Below the pieces are notes generated by a model. That model was not told where the DNA came from and did not search any database. It saw nothing but the letters and a program-made list of their open reading frames with translations. Positions 5,269 through 6,928 of a stretch of DNA of 6,928 nt are shown here, piece by piece. Source of the stretch: Sphingomonadales bacterium (GTDB taxonomy: Bacteria; Pseudomonadota; Alphaproteobacteria; Sphingomonadales; Sphingomonadaceae); the NCBI GenBank assembly GCA_017302775.1, contig JAFLDC010000144.1:1-6928 (forward strand), in the 5' to 3' direction. The translations under genes and the position numbers were made by a program. Positions within the stretch are counted from its first letter, which is position 1. Every line of letters starts with the position of its first letter.

Positions 5269-6928
5269 ATGATTTATCCCGAGTCGCTAAATTCCCAGAA
5301 AAATCCAGCCATTGCAGCGTTCAGCAAACTGCTAGCCACCTTGGCTTTCCTTGCGCTGGCCATTGGATTGACGACGCCCACTCATGCTGGCGTGAGCGAC
5401 GATGATGTGCAGACGGCATGGCGGCTGCTTGATTATGTGGCGGTCGACTACCAGGGGGCGGTTGCCGACGGGCAGGTCAAGAGCCCCCAGGAATATGCGG
5501 AGATAATCGAGTTTTCGGCGGCGATCGAAACCAAGATTACAGCGCTTCCAGCATCAACCAATCGCACTTCACTCGTTACTGAAGCCAAGGCATTCCGGGC
5601 CATGGTTGTGGCAAAAGCCGCGCCGGACGATGTCGCCAAGGCAGCACGCACGCTGGCGGGCCATTTGCTTGGCGCCTACCCCGTTCCGCTTGCACCGAAC
5701 AAAGCTCCCGACCTTGCGCGCGGGGCGACGCTTTACGCCCAGAATTGCGCGGGCTGTCATGGTCTCAGCGGCGATGGCCACGGCCCCGACGCCGCGAAAC
5801 TGAATCCACCGCCTGTCGCCTTCCGCGACGCGGGCCGCGCCCGCGAACGCAGTCCTTTTGCCTTGTATCAGGTGATCGGTCAGGGACTGGACGGCACCGC
5901 GATGCGCAGCTTTTCGGAGCTGCCGTCGCAGGACCGTTGGGCATTGGCTTTCTATGCAAGCCGTTTTGCATTCGCCGATAGCGACGATGGGGAACGGCTT
6001 TGGAAAACCGATGCTGCCTTGAGGAGCCGAATTCCCAACCTGGCCGCGCTTGCGGGTTTGACCCCGGCGGCGCTTGGGCGGGAGATCGGGCAGGACAAGG
6101 CCGAGAAGGTCCTGGCCTATTTGCGCGCGCATCCCGAAGCCGTGATGGCAGCCAAGGCTGGATCGCTGAGCCTGGCCCATGACAAGTTGCAGGCGAGCCT
6201 GGCAGCTTATGAGGCAGGCGACCGGGAAGGGGCCAAGAAACTGGCGCTTTCCGCCTATCTCGACGGATTCGAGCCGGTCGAACCCGCTCTGGCGGCGCGC
6301 GATGCAACACTGTTGGGCCGGATCGAAGCCGAGATGGGCAATCTGCGCGCGATGATCGGTCGGGGCGAGCCTGTTGCCGCCATCAAGAATCAGGTAGCCG
6401 TTCTCGATACGCTGTTCAGCGATGCCGAAGAGGTGCTGTCGCCCGACGCCGCCAGCTCGGCATCCACCTTCATCGGCGCCTTCACGATCCTTCTGCGCGA
6501 AGGCCTGGAGGCGCTGCTGATTGTCGTTGCGATGATCGCGTTCCTGCGAAAAGCCGATCGCGGCGAAATGGTTCGCCATGTCCATACCGGATGGGTGGCA
6601 GCCCTGCTAGCGGGCGGCATCACCTGGGCCATCGCTGCCTTTTTCATCGGCGTCAGCGGCGCTAGCCGCGAATTGACCGAAGGATTCGGTTCCTTGTTTG
6701 CCGCAGTCGTATTGCTGTCCGTCGGCATCTGGATGCACGGCAAGTCGCAGGCCGGTGAATGGCAGCGCTACATCAGCGAGACGCTGGGCAAGGCCTTGTC
6801 GCGCCGTTCGGCCTGGTTCCTGTTCGGGCTCGCCTTCCTCGTGGTTTATCGCGAGGTGTTCGAGACGATCCTGTTCTATGCTGCACTAACCGCACAGGGA
6901 AGCGGCGCCGTCATTCTGGCGGGTGCGG
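5269..6928 (+). CDS. Cytochrome c/FTR1-family iron (or lead) permease fusion, 3' end outside window
   Basis: Inner-membrane metal uptake protein joining a periplasmic c-type cytochrome domain to an FTR1 permease; 553 residues are present of a usual 640 or so. A signal peptide ends THA-GV (cleavage near 40). Residues 41-145 form a helical periplasmic region. The cytochrome c domain (about 146-235) has the haem motif CAGCH (160-164) and a likely axial Met212. A second helical linker (about 236-395) precedes the FTR1 part. There, membrane segments begin near 399, and both Arg-Glu-x-x-Glu iron motifs are intact: REGLE (410-414) and REVFE (528-532). FTR1 proteins move Fe(III), often after ferroxidase oxidation; the fused cytochrome may carry the electron. 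Relatives in lead operons are called PbrT. The ATG at 5269 is preceded by GGGAG only 3 nt away, and the inferred transcription start nearly coincides with it. Control by the divergent MerR regulator is strongly suggested. Iron versus lead cannot be decided here. Confidence 0.92.
   Translation, partial: MIYPESLNSQKNPAIAAFSKLLATLAFLALAIGLTTPTHAGVSDDDVQTAWRLLDYVAVDYQGAVADGQVKSPQEYAEIIEFSAAIETKITALPASTNRTSLVTEAKAFRAMVVAKAAPDDVAKAARTLAGHLLGAYPVPLAPNKAPDLARGATLYAQNCAGCHGLSGDGHGPDAAKLNPPPVAFRDAGRARERSPFALYQVIGQGLDGTAMRSFSELPSQDRWALAFYASRFAFADSDDGERLWKTDAALRSRIPNLAALAGLTPAALGREIGQDKAEKVLAYLRAHPEAVMAAKAGSLSLAHDKLQASLAAYEAGDREGAKKLALSAYLDGFEPVEPALAARDATLLGRIEAEMGNLRAMIGRGEPVAAIKNQVAVLDTLFSDAEEVLSPDAASSASTFIGAFTILLREGLEALLIVVAMIAFLRKADRGEMVRHVHTGWVAALLAGGITWAIAAFFIGVSGASRELTEGFGSLFAAVVLLSVGIWMHGKSQAGEWQRYISETLGKALSRRSAWFLFGLAFLVVYREVFETILFYAALTAQGSGAVILAGA

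Noticed and set aside
5569..6585. Long minus-strand open frame (338 codons) opposite the cytochrome-FTR1 gene
   Set aside because: The plus strand carries a continuous protein with CAGCH and both REXXE motifs; the antisense product is low-complexity Arg/Gln/Gly-rich without family features.

Overview
The window looks like accessory DNA from a GC-rich proteobacterium, most likely an alphaproteobacterium of the sphingomonad type. That placement is an inference from base composition, codon choice and gene mix; no rRNA or tRNA marker is present. There are eight protein genes, two of them cut by the window edges, and no sign of an insertion sequence, CRISPR array or replication origin. No stretch longer than about 240 bases lacks a gene.

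Left block (1-2804): a metallo-beta-lactamase-fold nuclease-like gene on the minus strand runs off the left edge. Divergent from it is a two-gene operon of a short-type (probably NAD-preferring) 6-phosphogluconate dehydrogenase and a LOG-family nucleotide phosphoribohydrolase-like protein, with start and stop codons overlapping as ATGA. A possible theme is supply of pentose phosphates: the dehydrogenase makes ribulose-5-phosphate, LOG proteins release ribose-5-phosphate from nucleotides, and the MBL protein may cut RNA. That link is a hypothesis.

Middle block (2805-4419): a small secreted Pro/Lys/Met-rich protein of unknown function ending in Cys-Cys, then a strong bidirectional hairpin terminator, then a convergent short-chain dehydrogenase/reductase gene. 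Upstream of that gene lie a candidate promoter and an 18-bp near-palindrome.

Right block (4420-6928): a metal-response module. A MerR-family regulator with the three metal-binding cysteines of the MerR/PbrR group is followed, with a one-base overlap, by a small DUF3147 membrane protein. Divergent from them is a large exported fusion of a c-type cytochrome domain and an FTR1 iron/lead permease domain, which runs off the right edge. The 76-base divergent gap holds a clear MerR-type operator (CCTACAGTAACTGGAGG) inside a 19-bp-spaced promoter facing the permease. The inferred transcription start falls almost on the permease start codon, so the transcript may be leaderless.
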